A stretch of DNA of 64,000 nucleotides from Bolinopsis microptera (Eukaryota > Ctenophora > Tentaculata > Lobata > Bolinopsidae), in contig NC_087077.1 of the NCBI RefSeq assembly GCF_026151205.1, forward strand, positions 20,853,510 through 20,917,509, written 5' to 3'. Below, piece after piece: positions 25,371 through 36,552 of the stretch. Below the pieces are notes generated by a model. That model worked only from the letters and a program-made list of their open reading frames with translations. It was not told the DNA's origin and searched no databases. Positions within the stretch are counted from its first letter, which is position 1. Each line of letters begins with the position of its first letter. The translations under genes were made by a program, and so were the position numbers.

Positions 25371-27883
25371 CAATAACCACCAGCCCCCTACCGAAGGGGT
25401 AGGGTGAGGGCTAATAATAGGCTCCCAACCACTCAATAACCACCAGCCCCCTACCGAAGGGGTAGGGTGAGGGCTAATAATAGGCTCCCAACCACTCAAT
25501 AACCACCAGACCCCTACCGAAGGGGTAGGGTGAGGGCTAATAATAGGCTCCCAACCACTCAATAACCACCAGCCCCCTACCGAAGGGGTAGGGTGAGGGC
25601 TAATAATAGGCTCCCAACCACTCAATAACCACCAGCCCCCTACCGAAGGGGTAGGGTGAGGGCTAATAATAGGCTCCCAACCACTCAATAACCACCAGCC
25701 CCCTACCGAAGGGGTAGGGTAAGGGCTAATAATAGGCTCCTAATAACCACCAGCCCCCTACCGAAGGGGTAGGGTGAGGGCTAATAATAGGCTCCCAACC
25801 ACTCAATAACCACCAGCCCCCTACCGAAGGGGTAGGGTGAGGGCTAATAATAGGCTCCACTCAATAACCACCAGCCCCCTACCGAAGGGGTAGGGTGAGG
25901 GCTAATAATAGGCTCCACTCAATAACCACCAGCCCCCTACCGAAGGGGTAGGGTGAGGGCTAATAATAGGCTCCCAACCACTCAATAACCACCAGACCCC
26001 TACCGAAGGGGTAGGGTGAGGGCTAATAATAGGCTCCCAACCACTCAATAACCACCAGCCCCCTACCGAAGGGGTAGGGTGAGGGCTAATAATAGGCTCC
26101 CAACCACTCAATAACCACCAGACCCCTACCGAAGGGGTAGGGTGAGGGCTAATAATAGGCTCCCAACCACTCAATAACCACCAGCCCCCTACCGAAGGGG
26201 TAGGGTGAGGGCTAATAATAGGCTCCCAACCACTCAATAACCACCAGCCCCCTACCGAAGGGGTAGGGTGAGGGCTAATAATAGGCTCCCAACCACTCAA
26301 TAACCACCAGCCCCCTACCGAAGGGGTAGGGTGAGGGCTAATAATAGGCTCCCAACCACTCAATAACCACCAGCCCCCTACCGAAGGGGTAGGGTGAGGG
26401 CTAATAATAGGCTCCCAACCACTCAATAACCACCAGCCCCCTACCGAAGGGGTAGGGTGAGGGCTAATAATAGGCTCCCAACCACTCAATAACCACCAGC
26501 CCCCTACCGAAGGGGTAGGGTAAGGGCTAATAATAGGCTCCCAACCACTCAATAACCACCAGCCCCCTACCGAAGAGGTAGGGTGAGGGCTAATAATAGG
26601 CTCCCAACCACTCAATAACCACCAGCCCCCTACCGAAGGGGTAGGGTGAGGGCTAATAATAGGCTCCCAACCACTCAATAACCACCAGCCCCCTACCGAA
26701 GGGGTAGGGTGAGGGCTAATAATAGGCTCCCAACCACTCAATAACCACCAGCCCCCTACCGAAGGGGTAGGGTGAGGGCTAATAATAGGCTCCCAACCAC
26801 TCAATAACCACCAGCCCCCTACCGAAGGGGTAGGGTAAGGGCTAATAATAGGCTCCTAGGACCCCACTCAATAACCACCAGCCCCCTACCGAAGGGGTAG
26901 GGTGAGGGCTAATAATAGGCTCCCAACCACTCAATAACCACCAGCCCCCTACCGAAGGGGTAGGGTAAGGGCTAATAATAGGCTCCTAGGACGAGCAGTT
27001 AGCAGACCGAACCCCAACCACTCAATAACCACCAGCCCCCTACCGAAGGGGTAGGGTGAGGGCTAATAATAGGCTCCCAACCACTCAATAACCACCAGCC
27101 CCCTACCGAAGGGGTAGGGTGAGGGCTAATAATAGGCTCCCAACCACTCAATAACCACCAGCCCCCTACCGAAGGGGTAGGGTGAGGGCTAATAATAGGC
27201 TCCCAACCACTCAATAACCACCAGCCCCCTACCGAAGGGGTAGGGTGAGGGCTAATAATAGGCTCCTAATAACCACCAGCCCCCTACCGAAGGGGTAGGG
27301 TGAGGGCTAATAATAGGCTCCCAACCACTCAATAACCACCAGCCCCCTACCGAAGGGGTAGGGTGAGGGCTAATAATAGGCTCCCAACCACTCAATAACC
27401 ACCAGCCCCCTACCGAAGGGGTAGGGTGAGGGCTAATAATAGGCTCCCAACCACTCAATAACCACCAGCCCCCTACCGAAGGGGTAGGGTAAGGGCTAAT
27501 AATAGGCTCCTAGGACCCCACTCAATAACCACCAGCCCCCTACCGAAGGGGTAGGGTAAGGGCTAATAATAGGCTCCTAGGACGAGCAGTTAGCAGACCG
27601 AACCCCAACCACTCAATAACCACCAGCCCCCTACCGAAGGGGTAGGGTAAGGGCTAATAATAGGCTCCTAGGACCCCACTCAATAACCACCAGCCCCCTA
27701 CCGAAGGGGTAGGGTGAGGGCTAATAATAGGCTCCTAGGACCCCACTCAATAACCACCAGCCCCCTACCGAAGGGGTAGGGTGAGGGCTAATAATAGGCT
27801 CCTAGGACCCCACTCAATAACCACCAGCCCTCTACCGAAGGGGTAGGGTGAGGGCTAATAATAGGCTCCTATGACGAGGATTC
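25371..27883. repeat. 63-bp minisatellite, block 3
   Basis: About 40 units, with markers at 26984-27018 and 27575-27610 and several GGCTCCTAGGACCCC short junctions towards the right end. It ends at GGCTCCTATGACGAGG, where the unique right arm of the inverted repeat begins. Confidence 0.95.
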
Positions 27884-28197
27884 AGTCCGCCAATCAGTTT
27901 ACTTAGGAGGACGGTTAAAAAGACTTCGGATAACCTCTTACATTAGATTGGTTGTATTTCTCTCGTCTTACTGATCTTATTTATTATTAATCGGTTACGA
28001 AGATAGTAAAACATACGGAACCAATTCCATTTTCAAATATAACTAAATTAAATAACTAAATCCAGCAACTATGTAGTTAAATACAATGTGACAGGAGCAC
28101 ATGTGAAGGTCGGATTTACGAAGAACCTCTCATCATAACTATAAAATACAGGATATAGTTATTAAAGACCCCCTCCCCCGGCCCCTTAAAGACCAAC

Positions 28198-31100
28198 CTG
28201 GCACTGAGGGCATCTGTCAAGTTGGAGTCTCCGAAATATCTCTCCATAAGAGCGTTGATAAGAGCTACTGTTATCTGCTTACCACTTACAACTAAATCTC
28301 TGAACGTCGTTCTGCAGAGGTCTTCTTTGATATTCTGAGATTTTGAGCGTCAGAAAGTTGTAACCTTGTTTTAGAATTGTGTATTATTGGGGGGGGTGTC
28401 ATGTCCGTCTATGTCCGCCTATGTCCTGTCCTTTTTGGATTCTATGAGACAACGGACGTGTTTTTTGGGACATTGGCGGACACGGACGGACATTGGCGGA
28501 CTTGGACGGACATTGGCGGACTCTGACGGACATTGGCGGACTCGGACGGACATTGGCGGACCCGGACGGACATTGGCGGACTTGGATGGACATTGGTGGA
28601 CATTAGCGGACATTGGTGGACATTAGCGGACAAACATTTTGAGGACTGAAGAGTACTGAAGAGTACTGAAGAGTACTGAGGAGGATGGCTAAGAAGGATG
28701 GCTGAGGAGGATGGCTAAGGAGGATGACTGAGGAGGATGACTGAGGAGGATGACTGAGAGGGAGGAGAAGGATCAGGAAGACCCAGGAGGAGGAGGACCC
28801 AGAAGGAGGACCTAGGAGTAAGGAGGAGGAGGAGGAGAACTGAGGAGGATGACTCAGGAGGAGGAGGACTGAGGAGGAGGACTGAGAAGGAGGAGGACTG
28901 AGGAGGATGGCTGAGGAGGATGGCTGAGGAGGATGGCTGAGAGGGAGGAGGAGGAGGAAGAGGACTGAGGAGGAGGAGGAGAAGGACTGAGGAGGAGAAG
29001 GAGGACCCAGGAGGAGGAGGACCCAGGAGGAGGACCCAGGAAAAGGCCCCAGGAGGAGGAGGAGGACTGGGGAGGAGGAGAACTGTTGAGGACTGATGAG
29101 GAGGACTGAGGACGAGGAGGAGGAGTAGGAGGAGGACTGAGGAGGGGAGGAGGAAGAGGACTGGGGAGGATCAGGAAGACCCAGGAGGACCCAGGAGGAG
29201 GAGGAGGAGGAGGAGGAGGACCCAGGAGGAGGAGGAGGACTGAGGAGGACTGAGGAGGACCCAGGAGGACTGAGGAGGAGGACTGACGATGACTGAGAAG
29301 GAGGAGGACTGAGGAGTACTGAGGAGGATGGCTGAGGAGGATGGCTGGGGAGGATGGCTGAGGAGGATGACTGAGGAGGATGACTGAGAGGGAGGAGGAG
29401 GAGGACTCAGGAGGAGGACTCAGAAGGAAGAGGAGGACTCAGGAGGAGGACTCAGGAGGAGGACTCAGGAGGAGGACTTAGGAGAAATGAGAAGGAGGAC
29501 TGAGGAGAACTGAGGAGGAGGAGGAGGAGGAGGACTGAATAGGAGGAGGAGAAGGAGGGGGACTGGAAGAGGACCGGGGAGGAGGAGGACTGATGAGAAG
29601 GATGAGGAGGAGGACCCAGGAGGAGGAGGACTGAGGACCGAGGATGAAGAGGAGGAGGAGGACCCAGGAGGAGGAGGACTGAGGAGGAGGACTGAGGAGG
29701 ATGGCTGAGGAGGATGACTGAGAGGGAAGAGGAGGAGGAGGAGGAGGAGGAGGACTCAAGAGGAGGAGGAGGACTGAGAAGGAGGAGGAGGAGGACTGAA
29801 TTGGAGGAGGAGGAGGGGACTGGGGGAGGACTGAGGAGGAGGATGGAGGACTGAGGAGAAGGATGAGGAGGAGGACTGAGGAGGACTGAGGACTGAGGAG
29901 GAAGAGGAGGAGGATGAAGAGGAGGAGGAGAACCCAGGAGGAGGACCCAGGAGGAGGACTCAGGAGGAGGAGGAGGACTCAATGAAACAAGAAATTTCAA
30001 TGAAACAAGAAATTTAATTTTAGCACATTTTACAGAATAAAAAGATGTAAAACAATTCATAAAATATAATGCCCATTGGGGGGGGGGAGGAGAAGGACTG
30101 TTGAGGACTGATGAGGAGGACTGAGGACGAGGAGGAGGAGTAGGAGGAGGACTGAGGAGGGGAGGAGGAAGAGGACTGAGGAAGATCAGGAAGACCCAGG
30201 GGGAGGAGAAGGAAGAGTAGGAGGAGGAAGCATCTAAATGTTATTTCCATTTTTGTCCGTTTTTGTCCATTTTTTTCCGTTTTTGTCCGCTCTATTTTTT
30301 GTCCGTTTTGAAAATATAGGGTACCGAACGGACAAAAAACATGATCCCCCTATAACAGCAAAAATTGAACATTTTATTTAGCAATTTAGGTGTCCATTAA
30401 TGTCCGCCTATGTCCGCCTATGTCCGCCTATGTCCGCCTATGTCCGTCTATGTCCGCCTATGTCCGCCTATGTCCGCCTATGTCCGTCTATGTCCGCCTA
30501 TGTCCTGTCCTTTTTGGATTCTATGAGACAAGCGGACATAGACGGACGTGACACCCCCCCCATTATTATATTATTTTATGATGAGACAAAAAATAAGTGG
30601 TAGTTACTGCTCTGTACCCTTCAGCAGACTACTAGTCTGATCGCTGTACAAGGAGATTAGTCATTCATTCCGATATGATTATTTGAAATATTATCACCAG
30701 ACTGGTGAATGTATCAAAGTTGCATGTAAAATTTACTGATAAACCCCTGATATATATATATAGCTAAAAGTTTTAACTATCGATATAAGAAGTGCAGTGA
30801 TAAATTCATAAATTGCGCGAAACAAAATTTATAAATAAAATTTAGCAGTACGTTTAAATGCTTACAAATGTGCTTTACACAATACAATATGGCGCGGAGA
30901 TCGCGCGCAAAAAACTTTCTACAACTCCGTCGACTAGACAGGAATGGTTTAAGTCATTACATAATAATTGTGATGATGCAGCGATTAAATGGTCAATGAA
31001 ACTAAATTCATATTACAGTCCAGAAAAAGTAACTGAAATTTACCATTGGAAGTCTTTCCGCAACAAGATGAAACTGGTATTCGCAAAGTTCTCTCCACAA

Positions 31101-31639
31101 CTCTAACGCTTCGACACTGTACTGAACCAGTAGTCTCAGTTGCAACACTGAGTTTCGTTCCAGTGCTTCAGCCTGAAAATTCAAAGATAAGTCGGGTATG
31201 ATTTAGAGAATTGCAGTTCTGCGTTTAATCAGAAAATGCCGATACTGTTCCAGTAATGGCTAGGGTAAAAAACAGTTTTCGTTCAAACAGCGGTCCGTGA
31301 TTTAGAGTTTCAGTATTTATATAGTCAGGCTAATAACACATGGTGGCCGGGTAAATGACAGGTACCTGTACTCTGCCACCGTTGGGCCCGGCGCGATGAG
31401 GTGAGTCAGTGGGTAGTTCGGAGAGGGATAGCGGAGCATACTCGTCAAGGAATGTCTTGAGGCCGGACAGTTGCTCTGTGAACCACGCTAAATCATCACA
31501 TGTGAACCTGGACGAGTTATCTGTGCAACTATCGAACATATGAAACCGCAAACTGATTAGTAACTTATACCATGTCTTACTGCAAATTATAGACCGTTCC
31601 TGAGATCACATTATTCCCAACTAAACCATCACGCACACA

Positions 31640-31678
<39 letters not shown>

Positions 31679-34600
31679 TGTATATCCTTACCTGCTAACA
31701 AGGAGTTTATCAGGAGACTGGTTCTCTTCCACCAGTTTGCCGTCCCAAAGGGGAGCCAGTAGTCTCGCAAAGTAAAGACAAATACCGGCGTGCTTACCAC
31801 TGTACACCACTTCGTTAGGCATTATAGCCCCACCCAGTGACTGTGTCGGCTGAAGGAGTAACATACAGATTTCAATAATTTAAAACTAGAACTAGATAAA
31901 AATATCTAGAACTTCGATTAAGTTACCACAGGCTTGTTTAATGTTAAAATAGTAAAATTCCTTACATCTCTATTGTGACTAGTGTTGAGCATGGTATTAT
32001 TGTTAGGGCCCAGTAGAGAGTAGTTGCTGGTTTGGCCCACAGTTGTGCTGCTGAAAGTGCCACTGCGCAGTGTTGGCTCGCCTCCAAACTTGAAGAAGGA
32101 CCGTGCAGCGCTGGACGCGATCAGGTGATCTGTCCCCACAGGATTGCACGTCAGGATCAGTGCTGTAGCACATCCTTCTTTCTCTGAGTGCAGCTTGTAA
32201 AAGTTAGCGATAGCCTCTGTGTCCATACCATTGCTACTCTCCAGCAAGTGAAGGAGCTGGTCTACGGGTCGGAGAGAGGTTAGGATGAAGGTGCCCTGGG
32301 AGGTAAGGAGGATCGTGCGCTGAACAGGTTTGACGTGCTGGCACACTATAGTTGGGGGAAGTGTTCGCGTACCTGCCGGCAAATTGTATTTTGTGAGCAG
32401 GTTAAAGATGGATCTGGTTGCTTGGATTGTCCCATTTATTTAAATATACAAAATTTTCATCTCAAGTTTCGCTAGACACACCTGCTACTTTAGCCTCAAA
32501 TAAGCAAGGTTCAGGAGCCTCTTCCAGAGCCCAGACTCTCCCCTCGATGGCAGTTGTGATGGTGGTCTCTTGAAGTGAGGTGGTAATACCAAATGTGTCA
32601 GGGGAGATGCTCCATACTACATCTATACTGTCGTTCTGTGACATACACATCTGCACATTCCCTGTTAAGTATCCGTGGTAAAATCTTAACTATGCAACAC
32701 AAATAACTGGAGTCTCTATAAACTTAATAAGTTAATAGAGTCCCCCTACCCCCCAGAGTTTATATAGTCCCCCCCAGAGTTCATAGAGTCCCCGTTTAGT
32801 TTATAGAGTCCCCCAGAGTTTATATAGTCCCCCCAGAGTTTATATAGTCCCCTCCCCCCAGAGTTTATATAGTCCCCCCCCCCCCCATACAAGTACAACC
32901 TGGGTCCCCAGTCTTAGCTGTTTATAGGCATGCAAATATAGCGGAGCGACAGGCCGAGCGCCGCCCAGTTAATTCCATACCGAATTTGAAAATCGAGTAA
33001 CCGTATGTATGTTTATTGTTTAAACTTTATGCAACCTGACACGGATCTGTGCAAAATAGTAATACTAATACTAACAATAATAACAGTATGCTATCAATTA
33101 GTGCCTAATGGGATACGTACATATCATGGTGAAATGAAATTAACAATTTACTTGGTCAGTTCAGCGCCGCGCGACAACAATTATTTAATTCAGAATTTCT
33201 CGCAAAATAACTTTGTGCAGGCTAGTTAAGAACGTGGGCGACATATTGGCGCGCAGGCACCCCACATCCAGAAAGTTTTATATTTCCTCCCAAATGCGTT
33301 TTTTTCTAAATTCTGTGGCCAATTCACGAGCAGGGACGTAGCCAGGATTTTTCTTTGGGGGGGGCTGTCGGCGAGCGTAGCGAAGCCCCTTAGCGGGGGC
33401 TAGGGAGGCGCAGCCCCCAGGAAATTTTTTGCAAAATAGGGTGTTTTAGACGACATTTGGCATTCAAGAAATTTGTAGGACAGCAATAAACTGGGATTGA
33501 AAAGAATCAAGTACTCACGTAAATTTGGTAACTTCACAACAGCAATCTGCATTCTCCAATCAGAATATTTCACTGCGTTCCAAAACTGACAGGATGTTCC
33601 TCTTTGATTTTTATACAATCGAAAAATTTTCTTCAAAAATTTCCTCAATTAATTTGTCTTTATTCCAAAAAAATATTTCGAAATTTAGGAGTAACTTCTC
33701 AAAAATTTCCTCTTTTTCCTCCCGTTTTTTCCTCCCAAAAAAAATGTTCTCCCAGGCTGCCTGTCAAGATGGCGTGTTTCTGGATGTGGGGCAGGCACGC
33801 ACGGTCGCACCTCGTTCGCTAACCCTTGTCCTTGACTCTTTTGTGCCTTTGGCACTTTGAGCCATGGATCTGGAAAAAATCAAGTTTAACAGTTAACACT
33901 GTTAACGATTACCTCTAGCTAGATTAGCAAGATGAACATTGAGTGGTCGCTGGGGCGGGCCATTAGGAGCGAAGCCAGGTGGCATTCTGATGTGAGCCAG
34001 GGACAGGGAGCTGTACCGTCCCCCCAGAGATGCTGCGTTTATACTGAAGTAGAGACGTACTCCTGAGCTTGTCACTCCTGAGATGACCATTTTTAGTGAT
34101 TCGAGCACGATTATTCTCTCTCGAATGATTGTTAAAATAAGTTTCAGGAGTCAGGACTGATTAATATCATAATTAATTTCTGAAGAAAAACAATCTGTAT
34201 GATTCAAACTGTATGATGTCATGCACATGAGTTAAACAGGAAATTGTTTAATAAAATGATTACCTAGCAGTGCAAGTGAAGCAGATTCTGATTTCTTTAT
34301 AGGACAAATAGAGACGAGAGGTTTGAAGTTGGAACTATCAAGACCGTGAGGGTTGTTAGCAGCTCGTATTGCTTCAGACAGGATGGTGTCTTGTGAAATG
34401 CTACAAACACTACCGATACCTGGAGTTGTAAAAATCAAGTAAGAGATCTATTAACGATTCATGATAATCAGAACTACAATGTCAAACGCGGTGAAACCCA
34501 GGCATTCAACTTGAAACCTTGCTTACATCTTTTGTATGGGTTAAAGTAAGCAACTGAGGTACTACCTTGTCCATCTTCAGCTAGGTCGTAGACGTAGATA

Positions 34601-36552
34601 GAACCGTTATCAGATCTAGTGTACAGTAGTTGACGTGTGGTGTCGTATTCTATCTGCACTATTGGGTCATTCTCACCGAACCTTAGGGCTGTGGAGTGAA
34701 AGTTAGATATATGATTACAAGGAGACTCATGGATGTTGGAGGAAATTCAGGTGATTTCAGTAAAATCGAACAATGATCGTTTCACAAACTCTTTGGGAAA
34801 TCTGTAAATCAGTTGATATGATCTATACTAGCTTTCTTAATTTAAATAATTTCAAGTTCACTTTTTACTCATCTGGAAAACATGATCTAATTTTAGTATA
34901 TCCCATCCAAAATCAGTACAAGTGTTTATAAACAAGATGGCAAGGAAAATTGTAATTAATTACAAAACAAACAAATTTGTAACCTGATGGAACTAGGAAT
35001 GAGAAGTAAGAGGAGCTTTGGTTTACGAGTTTGCACCTCTTTCCAAACCAGGATAGATAAGACTGGTATTGCAATTCGTAGAGATGCCCGTTAGCCCCAG
35101 CTAGGAAGATTCTGCCTTCAGGTGTTCCTTTCACCTTAAAATGGGAATAAATTTAAATCGTGATAAGTCTGAGACTTTTCTCATATTCAGCTGGCAGAAG
35201 CCTCTTTGAATCTTATTATATTGCTGTGTAAATTGTATTCTAATTCTAATGTTCATCTCCTCGCTTAACAATTTTCATTCTCATCCTAAAATACCAACTA
35301 TTTTAATTTAACCTTTAAAGTTGATACTGAATAGTTACACTGAAGAAACATCTCCTACCTGTACCATGTTGACTCCATCAGAAGAAAGAGAAAACAAAGG
35401 GTTAGGCTGAAGGTGCATGAGGGCATACTGATCATCACCCTCACTCTCAAACGTTACCCCCAGCACCACTACCTCGCTGGCGGTGCACACTACCAATAGA
35501 AACTTTATGTGAGGTTGGAATACACCGGGTTTGGGCACGACAAGTCCTACACTCAGCACTACCTCTGCTAGCCCCTCGTAGTACGCTAGATCTCCACCTG
35601 TCTCATAGTTCCAGAAATAAATCTCTGTGTCGATCGTTACCCATCCTCTCTCTGAAATATTATCATAATTAATTTAAGGAATTGAGAGGCCTACAACACA
35701 CAGTCTTATTCACAGAGAATTTCAATACAAAATTAAATTATCTCAATGACAATCTGCAAAACATTTTCCCATTTAAGACTTACAATAAACTATTCAATTA
35801 TTTTATAAAACATCTGCATTATATATACATGATCTGAGCACTAATTCTATTTAAAATTAGCATCTTATATCCTCATAACTTACGAATGGTAGGAAGAAGG
35901 CCCATGAAACAGTTGCACTGGACATGAGCAAACTGCTCAGACAGCTCCATCGGTAAAGGGACATGTCTTACTGGTCCTATCAGTGGAACTGATGCTAGCC
36001 CTTGTGCACTTAGAGACGGGTAGTCTCCATCTGTCATACCAGTCTGAAGAAATTGTTATTATTAAATCTTAAATAGCTAATAATTTAACCATTAGTCTGA
36101 AGAAAAGATAATTAAACTGTCACCACAGTCTACACCGCCCATATTCGAGTATCACTAATCACTATAAAATAGCATATTAACATTGTACATACCATTTTAT
36201 AGTGATTAGTGATACATATACACATGTATATAAATTGAACAGCCCAATGATGATCATAACAAATACAAGATAGACTGAAACATTATCCTAGCTTCTGTTT
36301 TAAACAGTTAGAACTGTAGTACATCAGATTCTAATGTATTAAGCACTCAACACATGAGATCAATTCTGGACCTATCTTTACAAATGTGGCAACAATACTA
36401 ACCAATGTACCACCAGCATGTCGAGCATTCCTTAGCAGCGCATCAAGTTCTGAATACAGACGATCTGATTGAAGGGCAGTGTCAATGTTCTTAGCTGCAT
36501 TTTCTAGCGACTCTGTTGATATCGGTTTGTTGGCAGAAGAGCTAGCTGTCAT
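28198..36552 (-). CDS. NUP155: NUP155, N-terminal half (thirteen exons)
   Basis: The start ATG is at 36550-36552. Exons in order of reading: 36403-36552, 35884-36043, 35359-35651, 34984-35134, 34566-34688, 34264-34419, 33913-34077, 32482-32661, 31966-32372, 31692-31849, 31366-31552, 31044-31172, 28198-28334. All have GT-AG borders and the phases agree throughout, giving about 832 residues without a stop. This covers the beta-propeller and the start of the alpha-solenoid. Family-typical pieces include HVPLPMELSEQF, AHVQCNCFMGLLPTI, GRIFLAGANGHLYELQYQ, LLYTRSDNGSIYVYDL, GVRLYFS, AHIRMPPGFAPNG, LRPVDQLLHLL, VVYSGKHAGICLYFARLL and TTFRDLVVSGKQITVALI. The last exon ends on a split codon (AG). The next family segment is not downstream on this strand; it starts at 9323 on the plus strand. 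Confidence 0.93.
28470..28640. repeat. 20-bp tandem repeat (GGACGGACATTGGCGGACTC)
   Basis: About eight units within E3, made of two GGAC-type decamers and related to the inverted arm sequence of that element. Confidence 0.85.
28645..30235. repeat. GGA-rich polypurine tract
   Basis: Nearly pure purine strand of GGAGGAGGACTGA-like units, about 1.35 kb, then an AT-rich break at about 29980-30075 and a further 160 bp. It may form triplex or other non-B DNA. Open frames in it are serine/proline-rich by composition only and are not genes. Confidence 0.9.
30395..30505. repeat. Decamer tandem repeat TGTCCGCCTA
   Basis: About eleven units forming the right arm of E3, with TGTCCGTCTA variants. Confidence 0.95.
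31632..31675. repeat. CA dinucleotide microsatellite in a NUP155 intron
   Basis: About 20 CA units with two G interruptions, between exons 31692-31849 and 31366-31552. Confidence 0.95.
32700..32895. repeat. Tandem repeat of about 21 bp (AGAGTTTATATAGTCCCCCC)
   Basis: Seven or so units with variable C-tract length in the intron before exon 32482-32661. It is the inverted counterpart of 772-960. It begins with a small dyad around CTTAATAAG. Confidence 0.85.
33330..33420. mobile_element. hAT-like terminus (CAGGGACGTAGCCAGG)
   Basis: The sequence CAGGGACGTAGCCAGGATTT followed by a G-tract resembles the ends of many non-autonomous hAT elements. It is present, inverted, at about 330-390 in the left arm. 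I could not find a matching second terminus, so this is only a possible element end. Confidence 0.35.

Larger units (their letters stand above)
16140..27018. repeat. Tandem duplication with 6,424-bp offset (minisatellite plus LINE)
   Basis: Landmarks in the first half recur 6,424 bp to the right: RT frame 16782 and 23206, array edge 18902 and 25326, unit variants 19478 and 25902, marker about 20575 and 26999. To the right of the marker the offset falls to 6,046, a difference of 378 bp or exactly six units. The two RT frames encode identical proteins. At least one minisatellite unit differs (ACCAGCCCC near 19566, ACCAGACCC near 25990), so the copies are not strictly identical. Confidence 0.9.
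28389..30561. mobile_element. G-tract TIR element E3 (2.17 kb) inside a NUP155 intron
   Basis: The ends are inverted repeats of about 30 bp with one mismatch, beginning GGGGGGGGTGTCAYGTCC. They are flanked by the direct repeat ATTATT at 28383-28388 and 30562-30567. The left arm of the big inverted repeat has the uninterrupted site at about 3020-3050, so presence versus absence is directly visible. The arms are made of the decamer TGTCCGCCTA. A module with TGTCCTTTTTGGATTCTATG lies in the same orientation near both ends (about 28421-28455 and 30501-30535). The interior holds a 20-bp repeat, a long GGA-rich tract and a short AT-rich piece. No coding capacity. Confidence 0.85.
27575..33719. repeat. 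Right arm of the large inverted repeat (clean copy)
   Basis: Inverted counterpart of 1-4153. It contains clean NUP155 exons 8-13 on the minus strand, and element E3 that the left arm lacks. Confidence 0.9.

Noticed and set aside
15763-27458. Long minus-strand open frames (up to 300 codons) with a 21-residue repeat containing GWEPIISPHPTPSVGGWW
   Set aside because: They are produced by a 63-bp repeat whose length is a multiple of three and lacks stops in one frame. They start and end at length variants of the unit, have no promoter or unique sequence, and are interrupted by the LINE.
15546-27883. CRISPR-like array
   Set aside because: There are no unique spacers; the whole 63-bp unit repeats, in a eukaryotic intron/intergenic setting.
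3557-27883. Telomeric or subtelomeric repeat because of GGGTAGGGTGAGGG
   Set aside because: The unit is 63 bp with mixed sequence; no run of TTAGGG or similar hexamers was found.
28387-30250. Several serine/proline-rich or decamer-derived open frames on both strands
   Set aside because: Low-complexity translation of the 20-bp repeat and GGA-rich tract inside E3.
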